Made by a program: the position numbers and the translations under genes. A DNA stretch of 64,000 bases, taken from NCBI RefSeq assembly GCF_025060755.1, contig NZ_JANYUY010000007.1, positions 122,371 to 186,370 on the forward strand. Direction: 5' to 3'. The notes beneath the pieces were generated by a model. It saw only the letters and a list, made by a program, of their open reading frames with translations, ran no database searches and was not told the origin of the DNA. Numbering within the stretch: the first letter of the stretch is position 1; each line of letters starts with the position of its first letter. This stretch comes from Paenibacillus doosanensis. Its GTDB lineage: Bacteria > Bacillota > Bacilli > Paenibacillales > NBRC-103111. This document shows, in pieces, positions 61,364 to 64,000 of the stretch.

Positions 61364-61463
61364 AGCTTATTCCGTCCGCATCCAGCCTAAGCTGGATCGG
61401 CGTCTAACCATTCCTCTGGGATCGTTCCACAGGATATGGCTGCGCATCATTTCCTAAACAACA
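61330..61463 (+). repeat. Dispersed repeat R1, copy D (two internal deletions)
   Basis: 134 bp. GAACAAATCCCCCAAAA is joined directly to GTGACGTGATGCTCTGAAGC (about 72 bp missing), and GGGATCGTTC to CACAGGATATGG (about 40 bp missing), with the same outer ends as copies A and B. Confidence 0.88.
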
Positions 61464-61532
61464 AGAAAGCGTCTTAACGATTATCGATTGAAAATCCCGC
61501 ATCCAACCGCATTTCATGGCAAAAAGCGCGCC

Positions 61533-61596
61533 AAAAAAACCGCCGAAGCCCGACTTCTTCACGATGGCAAGAAGCAAAGCTTCGGCGGCTTTTTCG
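61533..61596. terminator. Bidirectional terminator
   Basis: AAACCGCCGAAGC ... GCTTCGGCGGCTTT stem with A and T runs. Confidence 0.85.
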
Positions 61597-61608
61597 TTGC
61601 GGCGCCGC

Positions 61609-62244
61609 TTAACGGACCCGGGCGATTGCCAGCCCGTCGTATGCAGGCAGGATGACGCCTTCCAGCCGCGGGTCGCGCACCATCCGCTCGTTGAATTCGC
61701 GCATCTTGACTACGCGGTTTCCCTTCGCCTCCGGATTCATACTGTCGCCGTGCAGCAGCGTGTTGTCTCCTACAATGACCGCTCCCGGATTAGCCAGCTT
61801 GATCGCCCATTCGAGATAGTTCGGATAATTGCCTTTATCGGCGTCGATGAAATACAGGTCGAACCGGTATCCTTCTTCTTCCAGCCGCCGCAGGCTGTCC
61901 AGCGCTTCGCCGGTCCGGTATTCCACCTTATCGCCCAAACCTGCTGCGGTCAAATTCCGCCGGGCGACCTCCGTATATTGCTGCTTAAGCTCCAGCGAGA
62001 CCAGCTTGCCCCGCTCTCCGAGACCGCGGGCCAGACAAATGCCGCTGTATCCTCCCAGCGCGCCGATCTCCAGAATCCGCTCGGCTCCGGTCATCTGCAC
62101 AAGCAGCGTCAGCAGCTTGCCGTACCCTCTGGCGATCGAAATTTCCGGCATGCCTTCGGCCCGGATCGTTTCAGCCACCTTATCCAATTGCTCGTCCGCT
62201 TCGAGCAGCGACTCGACGTATTCCTCCGCACTAAGCTGCGCCAT
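61609..62244 (-). CDS. O-methyltransferase (COMT-like; TrmR/YrrM family)
   Basis: 211 residues, GGGAGGAAA before ATG. SAM motif ILEIGALGGYSGICLA (58-73), SLELKQQYTEVARRNL, DLYFIDADKGNY with the metal Asp, and VGDNTLLHG. In Bacillus the close relative YrrM/TrmR methylates hydroxyuridine at tRNA position 34; others methylate catechols. Single gene. Confidence 0.9.
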   Translation of the reverse strand: MAQLSAEEYVESLLEADEQLDKVAETIRAEGMPEISIARGYGKLLTLLVQMTGAERILEIGALGGYSGICLARGLGERGKLVSLELKQQYTEVARRNLTAAGLGDKVEYRTGEALDSLRRLEEEGYRFDLYFIDADKGNYPNYLEWAIKLANPGAVIVGDNTLLHGDSMNPEAKGNRVVKMREFNERMVRDPRLEGVILPAYDGLAIARVR

Positions 62245-62409
62245 GATCCATTTCCTCCCGCCTCATTGTATAAACGCATCGTTTATCCTATACTAGACTA
62301 TTGTATGGCTTTTCCAAAGCGAGTTCAACTTCAAGAACAGCCATCGCTAACGATTATATTTCCGGCGTCCGCAAACCGGGCGCCGGCTTAAGAATACGGA
62401 GTGAAGTTC

Positions 62410-63579
62410 ATGTCAGAGATTCATTTAATCGCCACCGCCCCGATGGGGCTGGAGGCCGTCGTAGCCCGCGAAGTCCGCGATCTGGGTTATGACCGGGTGA
62501 CGGTCGAGAACGGCCGCGTCCATTTTATCGCAGACGAGCTGGCTATCGCCCGGGCAAACCTGTGGCTGCGTACGGCCGACCGGGTTTTGGTAGTGATGGG
62601 GCAATTCGAGGCCCGTACCTTCGACGAGCTGTTCGAAGGGACCAAAGCGCTGCCGTGGCCGGACTGGATTCCGGAGCATGCCGAGTTCCCTGTCGAAGGC
62701 CGCTCCCATAAATCGCAGCTGTCGAGCGTGCCCGCCTGCCAAGGAATCGTTAAGAAGGCGATCGTAGAGAGCATGAAGCAGCGCTATCATACGGAATGGT
62801 TCGGCGAGACCGGACCCAGATACGTGATCGAGATTGCGCTGCTGAACGATGTCGCTACGCTCACGCTCGACACGACAGGCGCCGGGCTGCATAAGCGCGG
62901 CTACCGCAAGCTCGTCACCGAAGCGCCGCTGAAGGAGACGATGGCGGCGGCGCTCGTGCTGCTGAGCCGCTGGCAGCCGGAGCGCCCGCTCTACGACCCG
63001 TTCTGCGGGTCGGGGACGATCCCGATCGAGGCGGCGATGATCGGGTGGAACCTGGCGCCGGGGCTGCGGCGCAGCTTCGCCGCCGAAGCGTGGCCCGTCG
63101 TGCCCGAGGACCTGTGGTCCGAGGCGCGGGAGGAAGCCTACGATCTCGTGCGGGACGATATCCCGCTGGAGATCGCGGGCTCGGACATCGATAGCGCGGC
63201 GATCGATGTGGCTTTGGCCGCCGCCAAGGCGGCAGGGCTCGCGAAGGAGCTGAGCCTGAAGGTGCTGCCGGTGGCGAAGGCGCAGCCTCGCGGCGACTAC
63301 GGCTGCGTGATCACCAATCCGCCGTACGGCGAGCGGCTCGGTGATCGCGGCGAGGTCGAGAAGGTAATCCGCCAGCTCGGCGGCATGGCGTCGCAGCTGC
63401 CGACATGGTCGTTCTTCATCCTCAATCCGAACAAGCAGATCGAGCATTACATGGGCCGGACGGCCAGTAAAAAGCGCAAGCTGTTCAACGGCCGGATCGA
63501 ATGCCATCTCTATCAATACTTTGCATCCGGCGGACTGTACGGCTGGCGCAAAGAGAAACAAGACAACCCCGGAACGTAA
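62410..63579 (+). CDS. THUMP-domain rRNA (guanine-N2)-methyltransferase, YpsC/RlmL-like
   Basis: 389 residues from ATG 62410 (CGGAG 8 nt upstream). N-terminal ferredoxin-like and THUMP domains (1-160, APMGLEAVVAREVRDLGY), then a Rossmann domain with DPFCGSGTIPIEAA (near 196) and the catalytic NPPYGERL (near 302), the N2-guanine type of motif IV. YpsC-type enzymes modify 23S rRNA. Its stop codon lies in the terminator stem. Confidence 0.93.
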   Translation: MSEIHLIATAPMGLEAVVAREVRDLGYDRVTVENGRVHFIADELAIARANLWLRTADRVLVVMGQFEARTFDELFEGTKALPWPDWIPEHAEFPVEGRSHKSQLSSVPACQGIVKKAIVESMKQRYHTEWFGETGPRYVIEIALLNDVATLTLDTTGAGLHKRGYRKLVTEAPLKETMAAALVLLSRWQPERPLYDPFCGSGTIPIEAAMIGWNLAPGLRRSFAAEAWPVVPEDLWSEAREEAYDLVRDDIPLEIAGSDIDSAAIDVALAAAKAAGLAKELSLKVLPVAKAQPRGDYGCVITNPPYGERLGDRGEVEKVIRQLGGMASQLPTWSFFILNPNKQIEHYMGRTASKKRKLFNGRIECHLYQYFASGGLYGWRKEKQDNPGT

Positions 63580-63597
63580 AGTCCGGGGCTTTTGCCT
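63566..63597 (+). terminator. Terminator of the methyltransferase gene
   Basis: CCCCGGA-ACGTAAAG-TCCGGGG stem followed by CTTTTG; the TAA stop is in the loop. Confidence 0.8.
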
Positions 63598-63657
63598 TAT
63601 ATTTTATTCCCTGATTTCCGCCTATCCCAAGGGCTAACCCGATATTTCACCGGACTT

Positions 63658-63832
63658 TTAAAAAGGTGGTGAAAAACGCCCACTTCGCATGCGAAAGCAT
63701 CTTCCGATCGCTCTTGTTCCTGGATTTCTTGAATAGGTAAGCCCGTGTAACGGGGAAATCCGAGAACAAAGGCGAACGCTTACGCTTTTCCAGATTCAAA
63801 TGGCCCCTCCGCTCTTTTTTCACCACGCTTCT
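63658..63832 (+). repeat. MITE-like repeat family M, copy 3
   Basis: About 175 bp. TAAAAAGGTGGTGAAAAA and TTTTTTCACCACGCTTCT ends; central stem TTGTTC-CT-GGATTTC / GAAATCC-GA-GAACAA, 13 of 15 positions paired. Directly followed by TAAAAGCGTGGTGAAAAAG, an inverted copy of its own right end. Confidence 0.85.
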
Positions 63833-63926
63833 AAAAGCGTGGTGAAAAAGTGGCATTGTACAGTCATGACACAATAGAAATGGTAAAATAAATGGAACTG
63901 ATCGATGAGAAATGAGGCCAAAACTT
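63833..63926 (+). mobile_element. Putative left end of IS1182-like element
   Basis: Starts with TAAAAGCGTGGTGAAAAAG and includes ATTGT...ACAAT (63856-63874) and a TAAAAT -10-like site before the transposase ATG. The element's right end is outside the window. Confidence 0.4.
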
Positions 63927-64000
63927 ATGCTAGTTTCCAAACGCCAAGGCACCCAACCTCGACTATTTCAAATGGTCGAGATGGAGGCGCTTGTTCCCCA
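63927..64000 (+). CDS. IS1182-like transposase, N-terminus only (runs off window)
   Basis: ATG 63927 opens a frame of 24 full codons to the window edge (MLVSKRQGTQPRLFQMVEM then EALVP). This is close to the start of IS1182-family transposases, which commonly begin with a polar stretch then LxMVxxExLVPxxHLLRKID. The short sequence limits certainty. Confidence 0.55.
   Translation, partial: MLVSKRQGTQPRLFQMVEMEALVP

Overview
The window looks like a chromosomal segment of a Paenibacillus-type bacterium (Firmicutes, Paenibacillaceae). The evidence is the protein families present (YjcZ-type sporulation peptide, OpuC osmoprotectant transporter, YtpB-type terpene synthase, CshA, YebC, DUF4178/DUF4247 pair, ROK-type XylR), strong AGGAGG ribosome binding sites, frequent UUG/GUG starts, moderately GC-rich coding DNA with AT-rich promoters, and GlnR/TnrA-type nitrogen boxes. 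Most of it is ordinary single-gene or short-operon housekeeping and transport DNA. There is no prophage, CRISPR array, rRNA or tRNA that I can see.

Layout: 1-8 kb holds the end of a citramalate synthase gene, a TlpA/ResA-like thioredoxin, an MFS exporter, a JAMM peptidase, a DUF294 protein with a DEDDh exonuclease, an ammonium transporter with two perfect GlnR/TnrA boxes and a strong promoter, and a MerR regulator with a YugP-like membrane peptidase. 8-15 kb holds a segment bounded by two inverted copies of a 238-bp repeat (R1). Inside are a LysR regulator divergent from tpx, a DUF1499-like protein, a PfkB-family sugar kinase, and xylR divergent from xylB. A 6S RNA gene follows. 15-29 kb holds YesL, YjcZ, cshA, DUF4178/DUF4247, YitT, tatA, an MFS transporter, a DUF4015-type glycosidase, ung, an FMN reductase, a peroxiredoxin, pfkA and a sesquarterpene cyclase pair. 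29-41 kb holds a MATE-MFS pair, a MacB/HlyD-type ABC efflux operon, opuCABCD and a chromosomal tyrosine recombinase. 41-64 kb holds a nitroreductase, yebC, csp, a manganese riboswitch with terC, pepF, a diguanylate cyclase, a DinG/YoaA-like helicase, a beta-glucuronidase locus, capA, an exporter, methyltransferases and the first codons of an IS1182-like transposase.

The most unusual content is between the genes. Repeat family R1 is present in four copies, two nearly full length, one internally deleted and one 3' fragment. A second family (called M here, about 175 bp, MITE-like) is present in three copies plus a fragment. M has terminal inverted repeats GGTGAAAA/TTTTCACC and a 15-bp central stem whose sequence differs between copies while pairing is kept. 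Two M copies sit directly behind two paralogous MFS genes, and a third abuts the putative left end of the IS1182-like element. A third pattern, AACGGACAC units at a 49-50 bp pitch in two opposed pairs, lies near 44.1 kb. Other points of interest are the Mn riboswitch followed by two nearly identical terminators, a TerC protein with a C-terminal AbrB-like segment, and the two-box GlnR arrangement at amt.
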